50,935 nt of DNA. Source: Mycobacterium simiae (GTDB taxonomy: Bacteria; Actinomycetota; Actinomycetes; Mycobacteriales; Mycobacteriaceae). Made by a program: the position numbers and the translations under genes. The DNA is taken from NCBI RefSeq assembly GCF_008370645.1, contig NZ_VTZN01000011.1:1-50935 (forward strand), given 5' to 3'. Numbering within the stretch: position 1 is the stretch's first letter; the number at the start of each line of letters is the position of its first letter. Below the pieces are notes generated by a model that did no database searches, was not told where the DNA came from, and saw only the letters and a program-made list of their open reading frames with translations. Shown here one piece after another: positions 27,532 through 37,900 of this stretch.

Positions 27532-28812
27532 ATGTCAGCCCCCCTCGCCGAGGTGGACCCGGACATCGCCGAGCTGCTGAGAAAGGAACTCGGCCGGCAA
27601 CGCGACACCTTGGAGATGATCGCTTCGGAGAACTTCGTGCCGCGCGCGGTGTTGCAGGCGCAGGGCAGCGTGCTGACCAACAAGTACGCCGAGGGGCTGC
27701 CAGGGCGGCGGTACTACGGCGGTTGCGAGCACGTCGACGTGGTGGAAAACATCGCCCGCGACCGGGCCAAGGCACTGTTTGGCGCCGATTTCGCCAATGT
27801 GCAGCCGCACTCGGGTGCCCAAGCTAATGCCGCGGTGCTGCATGCGCTGATGACCCCGGGGGAGCGGCTGCTGGGCCTGGACCTCGCCAACGGCGGCCAC
27901 TTGACCCACGGCATGCGGCTGAACTTCTCCGGCAAGTTGTATGAAACCGGCTTCTACGGCGTGGACCCGACGACGCATCTGGTCGACATGGACGCGGTGC
28001 GGGCCAAAGCGCTCGAGTTCCGCCCGCAGGTGATCATCGCCGGCTGGTCGGCCTACCCACGAATTCTCGACTTCGCGGCGTTCCGGTCCATCGCCGACGA
28101 AGTTGACGCCAAGTTGTGGGTGGACATGGCGCATTTCGCGGGTTTGGTCGCCACCCGGCTGCATCCCTCGCCGGTACCGCATGCCGACGTGGTCTCCACC
28201 ACCATCCATAAGACGCTGGGCGGGGGCCGTTCCGGCATGATTCTGGGCAAGCAGGAGTACGCCAAAGCCATCAACTCGGCGGTCTTTCCAGGCCAGCAGG
28301 GCGGACCACTGATGCATGTGATCGCCGGCAAGGCGGTTGCGCTGAAGATCGCCGCCAGCTCCGAGTTCGCTGACCGTCAGCGCCGCACCCTCTCCGGTGC
28401 CCGGATCATCGCGGATCGACTGCTGGCTGACGATGTCGCGCAAGCCGGCGTGTCGGTGGTCAGCGGTGGTACCGACGTTCACCTGGTCCTGGTCGACTTG
28501 CGCAACTCCCCACTCGACGGCCAGGCCGCCGAGGACCTGCTACACGAAGTGGGGATCACGGTCAACCGTAACGCCGTCCCCAACGACCCCCGGCCGCCGA
28601 TGGTGACATCGGGGCTGCGGATCGGCACTCCGGCGCTGGCGACGCGCGGGTTCGGCGACGCCGAATTCGGCGAGGTGGCCGACGTCATTGCGACCGCCCT
28701 TGCCGTTGGCAGCTCTGTTGACCTGGCCGCGCTGAGACAACGGGTAACCCGGCTTGCCGAAGAGTTCCCGCTGTATGACGGTCTCGAGGATTGGGGCCTT
28801 GTCGGCCGCTAG
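27532..28812 (+). CDS. glyA: Serine hydroxymethyltransferase
   Basis: A 426-residue PLP enzyme that interconverts serine and glycine and feeds one-carbon units to folate. Visible motifs are [30 protein letters not shown] and the PLP lysine in [11 protein letters not shown]. It is very close to recalled M. tuberculosis GlyA1. ATG 27532 gives the family length, but no ribosome site precedes it. An in-frame GTG at 27481 sits 7 nt after TAGACT (27468-27473), a leaderless arrangement that would add 17 residues. Confidence 0.95.
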   Translation: MSAPLAEVDPDIAELLRKELGRQRDTLEMIASENFVPRAVLQAQGSVLTNKYAEGLPGRRYYGGCEHVDVVENIARDRAKALFGADFANVQPHSGAQANAAVLHALMTPGERLLGLDLANGGHLTHGMRLNFSGKLYETGFYGVDPTTHLVDMDAVRAKALEFRPQVIIAGWSAYPRILDFAAFRSIADEVDAKLWVDMAHFAGLVATRLHPSPVPHADVVSTTIHKTLGGGRSGMILGKQEYAKAINSAVFPGQQGGPLMHVIAGKAVALKIAASSEFADRQRRTLSGARIIADRLLADDVAQAGVSVVSGGTDVHLVLVDLRNSPLDGQAAEDLLHEVGITVNRNAVPNDPRPPMVTSGLRIGTPALATRGFGDAEFGEVADVIATALAVGSSVDLAALRQRVTRLAEEFPLYDGLEDWGLVGR

Positions 28813-28836
28813 CTCGCGACACGCGCGCTACCTGAT

Positions 28837-28866
28837 TTCACAGAACCTGTGTCTTCGGGTTACAGT
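28837..28866 (+). promoter_or_regulatory. desA2 promoter with an inverted repeat in the spacer
   Basis: TTCACA (28837-28842) and TACAGT (28861-28866) are 18 bp apart and fit a SigA-type promoter. The ATG of desA2 follows the -10 by only 6 nt, so the transcript should be leaderless. CACAG-AAC-CTGTG (28839-28851) is an inverted repeat between the two elements, a natural operator position. MadR is a TetR regulator reported to act on desA1 and desA2; I cannot confirm this is its site. Confidence 0.6.
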
Positions 28867-28872
28867 TACCGC

Positions 28873-29700
28873 ATGGCACAGAAACCTGTCGCTAATGCGC
28901 TGACCCTTGAGCTTGAGCCGGTGGTCGAAGTGAACATGGCTCGCCACCTCGATACCGAGGAGATCTGGTTCGCCCACGATTACGTCCCGTTCGACCGCGG
29001 CGAGAACTTTGCCTTCCTCGGTGGGCGTGACTGGGACCCGTCGCAGGCGACCCTGCCCAGGGTGATCACCGACGCCTGCGAAATCCTGCTGATTCTCAAG
29101 GACAACTTGGCCGGTCATCACCGCGAGCTGGTCGAGCACTTCCTCCTCGAGGAGGGGTGGGGCCGCTGGCTTGGCAGGTGGACTGCAGAGGAACACCTGC
29201 ACGCCATCGCGCTGCGCGAATATTTGGTGGTGACCCGCGAGGTCGACCCGGTTGCCAACGAAGAAGTCCGAGTCCAGCATGTGATGAAGGGCTACCGGGC
29301 CGACCAGTACACGCAAGTTGAAACCCTGGTGTACATGGCATTCGACGAGCGCTCCTTCGCGGTGTTCTGCCAAAACCTGGCCGCGCAGATCGAAGAACCG
29401 ATCTTGGCTGCGCTGATCGACCGGATCGCCCGGGACGAGGCGCGTCACGAGCAGTTTTTCGCCAATCTGGTCACGCACTGCCTTGACTACAGCCGCGACG
29501 AGACCATCGCGGCGATTGCCGCCCGCGCCACCGACCTGCACGTCGTTGGTGGCGATATCGACGCCTATCACGACAAGCTGCAGCATGTGGCCGACGCCGG
29601 GATTTTCGGCCCCCAGCAACTCAAGCAGGTGATCTCCGACCGCATCACCGCCTGGGGTTTGGCTGACGAGCCGCAACTGAAGCAGTTTGTCACCAGCTAG
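28873..29700 (+). CDS. desA2: Acyl-ACP desaturase DesA2
   Basis: A 275-residue protein of the ferritin-like acyl-ACP desaturase family, linked to mycolic acid desaturation. Family members use a di-iron site to place a double bond in acyl chains. The C-terminal half shows DEARHEQFF (the E-x-x-H pair); the first-half region around TAEEHLHAIALREY supplies the other E-x-x-H-like ligands. Length equals recalled Rv1094. Translation starts at ATG 28873, directly behind its promoter. Confidence 0.95.
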   Translation: MAQKPVANALTLELEPVVEVNMARHLDTEEIWFAHDYVPFDRGENFAFLGGRDWDPSQATLPRVITDACEILLILKDNLAGHHRELVEHFLLEEGWGRWLGRWTAEEHLHAIALREYLVVTREVDPVANEEVRVQHVMKGYRADQYTQVETLVYMAFDERSFAVFCQNLAAQIEEPILAALIDRIARDEARHEQFFANLVTHCLDYSRDETIAAIAARATDLHVVGGDIDAYHDKLQHVADAGIFGPQQLKQVISDRITAWGLADEPQLKQFVTS

Positions 29701-29759
29701 ACCCGAGGTCGGCGCGCCTGCCCTGCAGGGTTGTCGTCACCGGAGTAGCGTCGCACTCG

Positions 29760-29915
29760 ATGGTCAGCGACATGCTCTGCTGCCAGGGCGGCACCCTCCG
29801 TCACGACTGCTGTCATGACAAAGGCAGGACCGGCCCCGGTCCTGGTGCCGCGGCCCGCGCCGACACGCTCGTGTGGGTCCGCCCGGGCGTAATTCGCTCG
29901 AGGAGCGCTCCGTGA
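29760..29915 (+). CDS. phoAT: PhoAT-like small protein, putative antitoxin partner of PhoH2
   Basis: A 51-codon frame directly upstream of phoH2. It encodes a short protein with two Cys-Cys pairs (LCCQGG and HDCCHD). Its TGA overlaps the phoH2 GTG by 4 nt (GTGA, 29912-29915), the classic sign of translational coupling. A TAGCGT -10-like element (29746-29751) lies 8 nt before the ATG, so the message may be leaderless. Mycobacterial phoH2 genes are reported to be preceded by a small overlapping gene named phoAT, described as an antitoxin. I assign this by position and architecture. An ATG at 29772 is an alternative start. Confidence 0.65.
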   Translation: MVSDMLCCQGGTLRHDCCHDKGRTGPGPGAAARADTLVWVRPGVIRSRSAP

Positions 29916-31213
29916 CCGATATCCGGACTTACGTGCTCGACACCTCCGTGCTGCTGTCTGATCCCTGGGCGTGCAGTCGGTTCGCCGAGCATGAAGTGGT
30001 GGTTCCGCTGGTAGTGATCAGTGAACTCGAAGCGAAACGCCATCACCACGAGCTGGGCTGGTTCGCCCGCCAAGCATTGCGATTGTTCGACGACCTCCGG
30101 CTAGAGCACGGACGGCTGGATCAGCCCATTCCTGTTGGTGCCCAAGGCGGTACGCTGCACGTCGAACTGAACCACACCGACCCGGCGGTGCTGCCCGCCG
30201 GCTTCCGGACCGATAGCAACGACTCGCGGATCTTGAGCTGCGCCGCCAACCTCGCCGCCGAGGGCAAGCAAGTCACGTTGGTCAGCAAAGACATCCCGCT
30301 GCGGGTCAAAGCCGCTGCGGTGGGGTTGGCCGCCGACGAGTACCACGCGCAAGACGTCGTCGCCTCCGGATGGTCGGGGATGCACGAGATCGAGACCGCT
30401 GTCGAGGACATCGACACGTTGTTCGCCGACGGCGAGATCGACCTGGCCGAGACGCGGGAACTACCCTGCCACACCGGGATTCGGTTGCTCGGCGGCAGCT
30501 CGCATGCGTTAGGGCGGGTGAACCCGGCCAAACGGGTACAGCTGGTTCGCGGTGACCGCGAAGTGTTCGGGCTCCGAGGCCGCTCGGCCGAGCAGCGGGT
30601 GGCACTGGACCTGCTGCTCGACGAGTCGGTGGGCATCGTGTCGCTGGGCGGCAAAGCCGGCACGGGAAAGTCGGCGCTGGCGTTGTGCGCGGGGCTGGAG
30701 GCGGTGCTGGAACGGCGGACCCACCGCAAGGTGGTCGTCTTCCGCCCGCTGTATGCCGTCGGCGGCCAAGAGCTGGGCTACCTGCCGGGAAGCGAAAGCG
30801 ACAAGATGGGCCCCTGGGCGCAAGCCGTCTTCGACACTCTCGAGGGGCTGGCCAGCCCGGCGGTGTTGGACGAGGTGCTATCCCGGGGCATGCTCGAGGT
30901 GCTGCCCCTGACTCACATCCGGGGTCGGTCCTTGCACGACTCGTTCGTCATCGTCGACGAAGCGCAGTCGCTGGAACGCAATGTGCTGCTGACTGTGCTG
31001 TCGCGGCTGGGCTCCGGGTCGCGGGTGGTGCTGACCCACGACATCGCCCAGCGCGACAACTTGCGGGTGGGCCGCCACGACGGGATCGTCGCAGTGATCG
31101 AGAAGCTGAAAGGTCACCCATTGTTCGCGCACATCACTCTGCTGCGCAGTGAACGGTCGCCGATCGCTGCGCTGGTCACCGAGATGCTGGAAGAAATCAC
31201 CGGACCGCGCTGA
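29912..31213 (+). CDS. phoH2: PhoH2, PIN-domain RNase fused to PhoH ATPase/helicase
   Basis: A 433-residue two-domain protein, reported in mycobacteria to unwind and cleave RNA. The PIN domain (1-140) has acidic residues in VLDTSVLL (D10), VISELE (E38), SNDSRIL (D104) and SKDIPL (D127). The PhoH domain has Walker [10 protein letters not shown] (246-254) and Walker [12 protein letters not shown] 29912 gives the recalled M. tuberculosis length exactly; AGGAG lies 6 nt upstream. It overlaps phoAT by 4 nt. Confidence 0.95.
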   Translation: MTDIRTYVLDTSVLLSDPWACSRFAEHEVVVPLVVISELEAKRHHHELGWFARQALRLFDDLRLEHGRLDQPIPVGAQGGTLHVELNHTDPAVLPAGFRTDSNDSRILSCAANLAAEGKQVTLVSKDIPLRVKAAAVGLAADEYHAQDVVASGWSGMHEIETAVEDIDTLFADGEIDLAETRELPCHTGIRLLGGSSHALGRVNPAKRVQLVRGDREVFGLRGRSAEQRVALDLLLDESVGIVSLGGKAGTGKSALALCAGLEAVLERRTHRKVVVFRPLYAVGGQELGYLPGSESDKMGPWAQAVFDTLEGLASPAVLDEVLSRGMLEVLPLTHIRGRSLHDSFVIVDEAQSLERNVLLTVLSRLGSGSRVVLTHDIAQRDNLRVGRHDGIVAVIEKLKGHPLFAHITLLRSERSPIAALVTEMLEEITGPR

Positions 31214-31346
31214 GTGTGCGCCGTGGGCTTCGGGTGCGCGTCCAGGGCGGGAAAATCGTTCGGATCGCGCCCTGACGGCACGCGCACCGCCGCGAGTCGA
31301 CACGCACCGCCCAGACCGCACGCTCGATGCCCGGTAAACTTCAGCA

Positions 31347-32222
31347 GTGCCCAAACGACCCGACAACCAGGCCTGGCGCTACTGGCGCATGGTGGTTGGC
31401 GTCGTGACGGCCGTCGCGGTGCTGGTCATCGGCGGCCTTACCGGCCACGTCACCCGGGCTGAGAGCCTCGACTGCGCGGCGGTCAGGTGCGTCGCGCTGA
31501 CCTTTGACGACGGGCCGGGACCGTACACCGACCGACTACTGCAAATCCTCAAGGACAACGACGCCAAAGCCACGTTCTTCCTGATTGGCAACAAGGTGGC
31601 GGCTAACCCGGCGGGAGCCAAGCGGATCGCCGACGCAGGAATGGAGATAGGCAGCCACACCTGGGAACACCCGAACATGACCACGATCCCCCCCGAGGAC
31701 ATCGCCGGCCAGTTTTCCCGGGCCGATGACGCGATCACCGCCGCGACCGGCCGCACGCCCACGCTGTACCGTCCCGCCGGCGGACTGTCCAACCAGGCGG
31801 TGCGGCACACCGCCGCCACGTTCGGTCAAGCCGAAATCCTGTGGGATGTCATTCCTTTCGACTGGGCCAACGACCCGAATACCGCGGCGACGCGATACCA
31901 ACTGATGACCCACATCAAGCCCGGCTCGGTGGTGTTGTTCCACGACACCTACTCCAGCACCGTCGACTTGGTGTATCAGTTCATCCCAGTGCTTAAGGCC
32001 AACGGCTACCGGCTGGTGACGGTCAGCGAGCTGCTCGGCCCGCGGACACCGGGAAGCAGCTACGGCAGCCGGGAGAACGGTCCTGCGGTCAACGAACTCC
32101 ATGACATCCCGGCCAGCCAGATCCCGTCGTTGCCCAACACGCCCTCGCCTAAGCCCATGCCCAACTTCCCGATCACCGACATTCCCGGCCAAAACTCGGG
32201 CGGGCCAAACAACGGTGCGTAG
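31347..32222 (+). CDS. Polysaccharide deacetylase (NodB domain), Rv1096-like
   Basis: A 291-residue exported or membrane-anchored carbohydrate esterase family 4 protein. A single hydrophobic helix (about 15-35) is followed by the NodB domain: TFDDGPG (D54, D55), GSHTWEHPNM (metal histidines), RPAGG and LFHDTY. Such enzymes remove acetyl groups from peptidoglycan sugars, and M. tuberculosis Rv1096 is described as a peptidoglycan deacetylase. The C-terminal tail is proline/asparagine-rich. GTG 31347 follows TAAACT (31335-31340) by 6 nt, a leaderless start. Confidence 0.93.
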   Translation: MPKRPDNQAWRYWRMVVGVVTAVAVLVIGGLTGHVTRAESLDCAAVRCVALTFDDGPGPYTDRLLQILKDNDAKATFFLIGNKVAANPAGAKRIADAGMEIGSHTWEHPNMTTIPPEDIAGQFSRADDAITAATGRTPTLYRPAGGLSNQAVRHTAATFGQAEILWDVIPFDWANDPNTAATRYQLMTHIKPGSVVLFHDTYSSTVDLVYQFIPVLKANGYRLVTVSELLGPRTPGSSYGSRENGPAVNELHDIPASQIPSLPNTPSPKPMPNFPITDIPGQNSGGPNNGA

Positions 32223-32267
32223 CACGCGCGCTGCCGCAGCTGAAGCGCATCCGAAGAGCGCCGCAGG

Positions 32268-33623
32268 TTGTTGCTGCAGAATGCGTTTGACCTCTCCTTG
32301 GCCTACCTGCTCGCCGTCGTCGACGCATCGGCCATCCTGATCCCGCTGCGCGGTCACACCTACGTCGACTTCGCCCAGAAGAACATGGCAGCTGTGTTGG
32401 TGCTGGTTGTGTTGGGAATCATCGGCGTCGCGCTGGGTGGTGTTCTGATCCTGGCTCCTACACTGCGCTGGTATGTCCCCGGCCACGAGCCCACGCCACA
32501 ACAGCGCGAGGCCGCGATCAAGCTTGGCGGCCGCCAGTCGGCCATCCTGGTGGGCGCCTGGTCAGCGTGCGGCGCAGTCCTCCTACTGATGAATCACGCT
32601 GACGTCGCGCAGACCTTGCTGCCAGTTCTGCTCGGGGTGGTACTGGGCGGACCGGCCGCCGCGGGCACCGGTTTTTTGCTGGCGCAACGCACCTTGCGGC
32701 CGATCATCGGAGTGGCCACCCGGGGTTGCCAGCCGCGGCTGGCGGTACCCGGGGTGTTCGACCTTCGTCATCCTGCAGTCTTACGGCCGGCTGATCCGAG
32801 AGTCCGCGGACCTGAATGTGCCCATTCTGGTGGTGTCGCTGGCCGCGCTGTTGCTCGGGCTTCCGACGATGATCCTGACGTCTCGATCCATTTCTGATCC
32901 GCTCGACGAGATCGTCGACGCGATGGCCCAGGTAGAGCAAGGCAACACCACTACGTGCGTGGGTGCCTACGAACGTTCCCAAATCGGGCGACTGCAAAGT
33001 GGATTCAACCGGATGGTCGTGGGTCTCCACGAGCGCGAACGGCTGCGCGTCTTGTTCGGTCGACACGTCGGAGCAGATGTGGCCCGCCGTGCCCTCGATG
33101 AGGGTTCCGCGCTGTCTGGCGACGTGGTAGAGGCCGCAATTCTCTACATCGACCTGGTGGGCTCGACGCAGCTTGCGGAAGACCTTGCGCCGCAAGAGGT
33201 TGCCCGAGTGCTCAACGAGTTCTTCCGGATCGTTGTCCGGGCCGTGGACGAACATCAAGGGCTAATCAACAAATTCGAGGGCGACGCGGCGCTGGCCGTC
33301 TTCGGAGCGCCCCTGCGAACGAGCGAACCGGCATCGGCTGCGCTGGCGACGGCACGTGCGCTGGGACCCGGTTGCAACAGTTGCCTGTAGCGGTTATCGG
33401 CGCCGAAAACCGCTACGAATACCCGGTTATCGGCAACGCGGTCAATGAAGCCGCGCGACTTGCCGACCTTGCCAAGACCTCCGACCGCCGGATCCTGGGC
33501 TCAGCGGCGGCGATTGAGCGCGCCGACGAGGCCGAGCGCGACGAGTGGGGCGCATGCTATTCGACGGTGCAGCGGGGTCGCTCGGAACCCACGCTAGTCT
33601 CGGCACCGGCCGGTGATGCGTAA
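32268..33623 (+). pseudogene. Class III adenylate cyclase with membrane region and HAMP domain, frameshifted
   Basis: Three pieces in frames 0, +1 and 0 reconstruct one protein like M. tuberculosis Rv1318c-Rv1320c. Piece 1 (32268 to about 32757) is the membrane domain, piece 2 (to about 33368) has the HAMP region (LTSRSISDPLDEIV) and the front of the cyclase domain, piece 3 (to 33623) has its end. The first metal Asp (YIDLVGST) and KFEGDAALAVF are present. The stretch that normally carries the G-V-S-x-G element is deleted, with a second frameshift, and the late substrate Asp reads Asn (VIGNAVNEAARL). The N-terminus is also short. A functional cyclase is not expected. Confidence 0.85.
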
Positions 33624-33631
33624 CTGCGGCT

Positions 33632-34573
33632 TCACGACTTCGAGACCTTCAGCGCCGCGATGACCCGGTTGATGATGGCCGCCGAGCCCGCATCGCCGAT
33701 GGGCGTGGCGCCTAAGAAGATGGTGACCGGCTTGGTGTCAACCGCAATGATGACGACCGTGTCGCCCTTGATCCGCCGCGAGGTGTCGGCGATCGTGATA
33801 TCGGCCTCGACCCGGGCGGCCTTGACACCGTCGACCGTGATCGACGACTTCTTCGTCGGGCCCAGCGTGGGCCCCGACTGCGCGTAACCGGGACCGTTGG
33901 CCACGCATTCCATCAGCTTCGACGCTTGCGCGGCCACGTCGATGCTGGGGACGAAATTGGTAATGGCGACCTCAGCCTGCATCATCCACTGGCTGGCGCC
34001 AGGCACCTCCTGACCGATTCCGACCGCGTCGATGAGGTTCGGGCTCTGGTCATCGGAGAACGGCGACCATCCGGGTGCCGCGCTGGCCGGAAACGACAGC
34101 TTGCCGGCGCTGATCGTGTCGTCGCCGGGCTGCTCGCCGCCGGACACGTTAGGGGTGCAGCCGGTCGCTGTCTGCCCGGAGCTGTTGGGCTGCGAGGTGG
34201 GGGTGCTCGTCAGAGTGGAAGAGGGGGTGGCTGTGACCGGCTTGTTGCGGTGGCTCAGAGCGATCACCAGGACTACCACCAGCGCGATGACGCCCAGCAC
34301 CGCGACGCCGGCCACGATGACCCACGGCAGCTTTGAGCCCGGCCCTTTCGGTGGTGGCCCGGGCGGGTAGGCCCCCGGCGGCCAGGTAGGCGGATATTGC
34401 TGGGATGGGTAGCCGGCCCCGGTGTACGGGTCCGCACCGCCCTGGGGGTTGCGGTACGGGCCACCTGGCGGGTACGGGTACCCCCCGCCCTGCGGCTGGC
34501 CGCCCCAATATGGTTGCTGTCCATACGGATTCGTTCCGTATGGATCGTAGGGACCGCCGGGAGGAGCCGTCAT
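33632..34573 (-). CDS. Proline/glycine/tyrosine-rich single-pass membrane protein (Rv1097c-like)
   Basis: A 313-residue protein. The first 85 residues are low-complexity (Pro, Gly, Tyr, Gln), one hydrophobic helix follows (about 84-107), then a Ser/Thr linker and an outer domain of about 170 residues with conserved cysteines. M. tuberculosis Rv1097c has this plan. Function unknown. ATG 34573 has GAGGG about 10 nt upstream on the minus strand. It lies 76 bp downstream of fum and probably shares its transcript. Confidence 0.88.
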   Translation of the reverse strand: MTAPPGGPYDPYGTNPYGQQPYWGGQPQGGGYPYPPGGPYRNPQGGADPYTGAGYPSQQYPPTWPPGAYPPGPPPKGPGSKLPWVIVAGVAVLGVIALVVVLVIALSHRNKPVTATPSSTLTSTPTSQPNSSGQTATGCTPNVSGGEQPGDDTISAGKLSFPASAAPGWSPFSDDQSPNLIDAVGIGQEVPGASQWMMQAEVAITNFVPSIDVAAQASKLMECVANGPGYAQSGPTLGPTKKSSITVDGVKAARVEADITIADTSRRIKGDTVVIIAVDTKPVTIFLGATPIGDAGSAAIINRVIAALKVSKS

Positions 34574-34649
34574 GTGCTAAACACCCTCGTTTCGTTGGGC
34601 TTTCGTTGGACCACCGCGCCTGAGGTAACGGGCAATCGCAGCGGTCAGC

Positions 34650-36056
34650 CTAGTCGTCGGCCGATTCCACCCTGGCCATCGCCAGCACGTCGAGACGGCG
34701 GTCGAGTTCTTCGATGGAGAGCTTGTCGCCGATCAGGCCTCGGTCAATGACGGTCTGGCGAATCGTCTTTCGTTCCTTAAGTGCTTGCTTGGCGACGGCA
34801 GCCGCCTCCTCGTAGCCGATGGCCGAGTTCAGCGGTGTCACGATCGAGGGCGAAGACTCGGCCAGCTGACGCAGGTGCTCGACATTGGCGATCAGCCCGG
34901 TGATGCACCGCTCCGCGAACAACCTCGACACGTTGGTCAGCAGCTTGAACGACTCCAGAACATTGCGGGCCATCATAGGGATGTACACGTTGAGTTCGAA
35001 GGCGCCGTTGGCGCCGCCCCAGGCCACCGCCGCGTCGTTGCCGATCACCTGCGCGGCGACCTGCGTAACCGCCTCGGGGATAACAGGATTCACTTTACCC
35101 GGCATGATGGAGCTGCCGGGCTGCAGGTCCGGCAACTGAAGCTCGGCCAGGCCGGTCAGTGGGCCAGAGCCCATCCACCGCATGTCGTTGGCGATCTTTG
35201 TCAGTGACACCGCGATGGTACGCAGTGCGCCAGATGCCTCGACCAATCCATCACGGGCTGCCTGGGCTTCGAAAGAGTTTGCCGCTGTTCGCAATTCAGA
35301 CAGACCGGTCTGTGCGATCAGCACCGCGACCACCTTGACGCCGAAGCCGTCGGGCGCGTTGAGTCCGGTACCGACCGCGGTGCCGCCGATGGGCAGTTCG
35401 CCCAGCCGCGGGAGGGTGGCGCGCACTCTTTCCATACCGGCCTCGATCTGGCGAGCATATCCGCTGAACTCTTGGCCCAGCGTCACCGGAACAGCGTCCA
35501 TCAGATGGGTCCGCCCCGACTTCACCACCGTGTGCCACTCCAAAGCCTTGGCCGCCAGCGCGTCCTGCAGCACCTCGAGGGCCGGGATGAGGTGACTGAC
35601 CGCGGCCTCAGTGGCTGCGATGTGGGTTGCGGTCGGGAAGGTGTCGTTGGACGACTGCGACATGTTGACGTCGTCGTTAGGGTGCACCGTCACGCCGTTG
35701 GCGGCCGCGATGCTCGCGATCACCTCGTTGGTGTTCATGTTCGAGCTAGTGCCCGAACCGGTCTGAAAGACGTCGATGGGGAACTGGTCATCGTGTTGAC
35801 CGTCCGCGATCTCAGCCGCCGCGGCGATGATGGCGTCGGCTTTTTCCGGGGCCAGTAGCCCGAGGTCCTTGTTCACCTGCGCGCATGCACCTTTCAACAG
35901 ACCCAAGGCGCGAATCTGGGTGCGCTCCAGGCCTCGCCCGGAGATCGGAAAATTTTCCACTGCACGCTGGGTTTGCGCGCGCCACAACGCTTTTGCCGGC
36001 ACCTGGACCTCGCCCATAGTGTCGTGCTCGATGCGGTATTCGGCGTCTTCGGCCAT
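34650..36056 (-). CDS. fum: Fumarate hydratase, class II
   Basis: A 468-residue FumC-type enzyme that interconverts fumarate and malate in the TCA cycle; no iron-sulfur cluster is needed. The superfamily signature [11 protein letters not shown] is complete; [10 protein letters not shown] and [16 protein letters not shown] supply further active-site residues. ATG 36056 has AAGGA upstream on the minus strand. The gene follows glpX by 31 bp, linking it to gluconeogenesis from C4 acids. Confidence 0.96.
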   Translation of the reverse strand: MAEDAEYRIEHDTMGEVQVPAKALWRAQTQRAVENFPISGRGLERTQIRALGLLKGACAQVNKDLGLLAPEKADAIIAAAAEIADGQHDDQFPIDVFQTGSGTSSNMNTNEVIASIAAANGVTVHPNDDVNMSQSSNDTFPTATHIAATEAAVSHLIPALEVLQDALAAKALEWHTVVKSGRTHLMDAVPVTLGQEFSGYARQIEAGMERVRATLPRLGELPIGGTAVGTGLNAPDGFGVKVVAVLIAQTGLSELRTAANSFEAQAARDGLVEASGALRTIAVSLTKIANDMRWMGSGPLTGLAELQLPDLQPGSSIMPGKVNPVIPEAVTQVAAQVIGNDAAVAWGGANGAFELNVYIPMMARNVLESFKLLTNVSRLFAERCITGLIANVEHLRQLAESSPSIVTPLNSAIGYEEAAAVAKQALKERKTIRQTVIDRGLIGDKLSIEELDRRLDVLAMARVESADD

Positions 36057-36087
36057 AGAATAGGGTTCCTTATTCGTTGGAAGGTGG

Positions 36088-37176
36088 TTATGGGAGTGGA
36101 TAGGCGGCGTTGGTGTCGCCGGTGAAGTCGATGGCCGAGTATTCGTTGAGCTTCGACAGCCGGTGATAGGCCTCGATCATCCGGACGGTGCCGGACTTTG
36201 ACCGCATCACGATCGATTGGGTAGTGCAGCCGCCGGGGTAGTAGCGCACACCCTTAAGCAGGTCGCCATCGGTGACGCCGGTGGCGCAGAAGAAAACGTT
36301 CTCGCCGGAGACCAGGTCCTCGGTGGTCAGCACCTTTCCGAGGTCGTAGCCGGCGTCGAGCGCCTTGCGGCGTTCGGCATCGTCCTTAGGTGCCAGCTGT
36401 GCCTGGATGGCGCCGCCCATGCACCGGATCGCCGCGGCGGCGATGATTCCCTCCGGGGTGCCGCCAATTCCGGCCAGCATGTCGGTGCCGGACTCGGGTC
36501 GGCACGCTGAGATCGCGCCGGCGACGTCGCCGTCAGTGATCAACCGAATGCGGGCCCCGGTGGCGCGGACGTGGTCGATCAGCAGGGCGTGCCGCGGTCG
36601 GTCCAGGATGCACACGGTCATGTCGCGCACCGACAATTCTTTGACGCGGGCGACAGCGCGGATGTTCTCGGCAATCGGCGCGGTGATGTCTAGCACGTGC
36701 GCGGCGTCAGGGCCGACGGCGATCTTGTTCATGTAGAAAACCGCGGACGGATCGAACATCGCGCCGCGGTCGGCCACGGCCAGCACCGAGATGGCGTTGG
36801 GCATGCCCTTGCTCATCAGCGTGGTGCCGTCGATCGGGTCAACGGCGAAGTCGCACTCGGGGCCGTCGCCGTTGCCAACCTCTTCGCCGTTGTACAACAT
36901 CGGAGCGTCGTCTTTCTCGCCCTCGCCGATCACGACGATCCCGCGCATCGACACCGAATTCACCAGCTCGCGGATCGCATCGACCGCTGCGCGGTCGCCG
37001 CCTTCCTTGTCGCCGCGGCCCACCCAACGCCCTGCGGCCATCGCGCCCGCTTCGGTGACACGCACCAGTTCCAGGGCCAGGTTGCGGTCGGGAGCTTCTC
37101 CGCGCGTCGGCCGCGCGGACGCCGGGTCGGGGCTCACAACGGCCGTCGGCGACGAACCGGATCCCTGTGCTGTCAT
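36088..37176 (-). CDS. glpX: Class II fructose-1,6-bisphosphatase GlpX
   Basis: A 362-residue enzyme that removes the 1-phosphate from fructose 1,6-bisphosphate, essential for gluconeogenesis. Metal-site motifs [15 protein letters not shown] and VDPIDGTTL are intact, as is [12 protein letters not shown]. The ATG at 37176 gives the recalled M. tuberculosis GlpX length (362). The open frame extends 58 codons further up, into the neighbouring divergent gene. It diverges from the Rv1100-like gene over 55 bp and heads the glpX-fum-Rv1097c group. Confidence 0.96.
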   Translation of the reverse strand: MTAQGSGSSPTAVVSPDPASARPTRGEAPDRNLALELVRVTEAGAMAAGRWVGRGDKEGGDRAAVDAIRELVNSVSMRGIVVIGEGEKDDAPMLYNGEEVGNGDGPECDFAVDPIDGTTLMSKGMPNAISVLAVADRGAMFDPSAVFYMNKIAVGPDAAHVLDITAPIAENIRAVARVKELSVRDMTVCILDRPRHALLIDHVRATGARIRLITDGDVAGAISACRPESGTDMLAGIGGTPEGIIAAAAIRCMGGAIQAQLAPKDDAERRKALDAGYDLGKVLTTEDLVSGENVFFCATGVTDGDLLKGVRYYPGGCTTQSIVMRSKSGTVRMIEAYHRLSKLNEYSAIDFTGDTNAAYPLP

Positions 37177-37231
37177 GGTTGCTGATTGTCCCAGAAGCGA
37201 ATTATTGAGCTGGAGCTGGGATACTGGCCTC

Positions 37232-37891
37232 GTGACTGCTGAGCCGCAGCCGACCCCGAAGCCAGCCAAACCCCGGCTGCTGCAGGACGGTCGGGACATG
37301 TTCTGGTCGCTGGTGCCGCTGGTGGCGGGCTGCATCCTGCTGGCCGGCATGGTTGGTATGTGTACGTTTGCGCCAGGCGGGACGAACCGCGGCAGAGTCC
37401 CCTCCTATAACGCCGCCGCAGCACTGCGTGCCGACGCCCTGACACTGGGTTTCCCGATCCGGTTACCGGTATTGCCGCCGGGCTGGCAATCCAACTCCGG
37501 CGGGCGCAGCGGCATCGAGGACGGTCGGACCGACCCTGTGAGCAGGCAGCGCCTGAACGCGGCCGCCTCGACCGTGGGATACCTCAGCCCGACCGGCATG
37601 TACGTGAGTCTGACCCAGAGCAACGCCGACGAGGACAAGCTGATCGGGTCGATTCATCCGGGCATGTACCCGACCGGAACCGTCGAGGTGGCCGGTACCA
37701 GCTGGGTCGTCTATCAAGGTGCAGACCAGGACAGGGCGCTCGAGCCGGTGTGGACGACCAGGCTCACCGGGCCCGCTGGCGCTGCCCAGATCGCGGTGAC
37801 TGGTGCCGGCAGCGCCGATCAGTTCCGTACGCTGGCTGTGGCGACACAATCGCAACCGCCCCTGCCTGCGAACCAGCCAGCGAACCGATAG
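37232..37891 (+). CDS. DUF4245-type single-pass membrane protein (Rv1100-like)
   Basis: A 219-residue protein with one hydrophobic helix (about 25-48) after a proline-rich cytoplasmic start, then an extracytoplasmic domain with LPPGWQSNS and GTSWVVYQG. Length and pattern fit the DUF4245 family. Function unknown. GTG 37232 comes 6 nt after a GATACT -10-like element. The next gene starts 9 bp after its stop, so the two are co-transcribed. Confidence 0.85.
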   Translation: MTAEPQPTPKPAKPRLLQDGRDMFWSLVPLVAGCILLAGMVGMCTFAPGGTNRGRVPSYNAAAALRADALTLGFPIRLPVLPPGWQSNSGGRSGIEDGRTDPVSRQRLNAAASTVGYLSPTGMYVSLTQSNADEDKLIGSIHPGMYPTGTVEVAGTSWVVYQGADQDRALEPVWTTRLTGPAGAAQIAVTGAGSADQFRTLAVATQSQPPLPANQPANR

Positions 37892-37900
37892 AAGGGAGCT

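Noticed and set aside
28828..29676. 282-codon frame antisense to desA2
   Set aside because: Mirror of the desA2 codon pattern; no start signals or family features.
31536..32501. 321-codon frame antisense to the deacetylase
   Set aside because: Shadow frame crossing a real gene boundary; no domain seen.
34273..34524. Alternative reading frames in the Pro/Gly-rich part of the Rv1097c-like gene
   Set aside because: Low-complexity GC-rich codons open all frames; only one continues into a structured domain.
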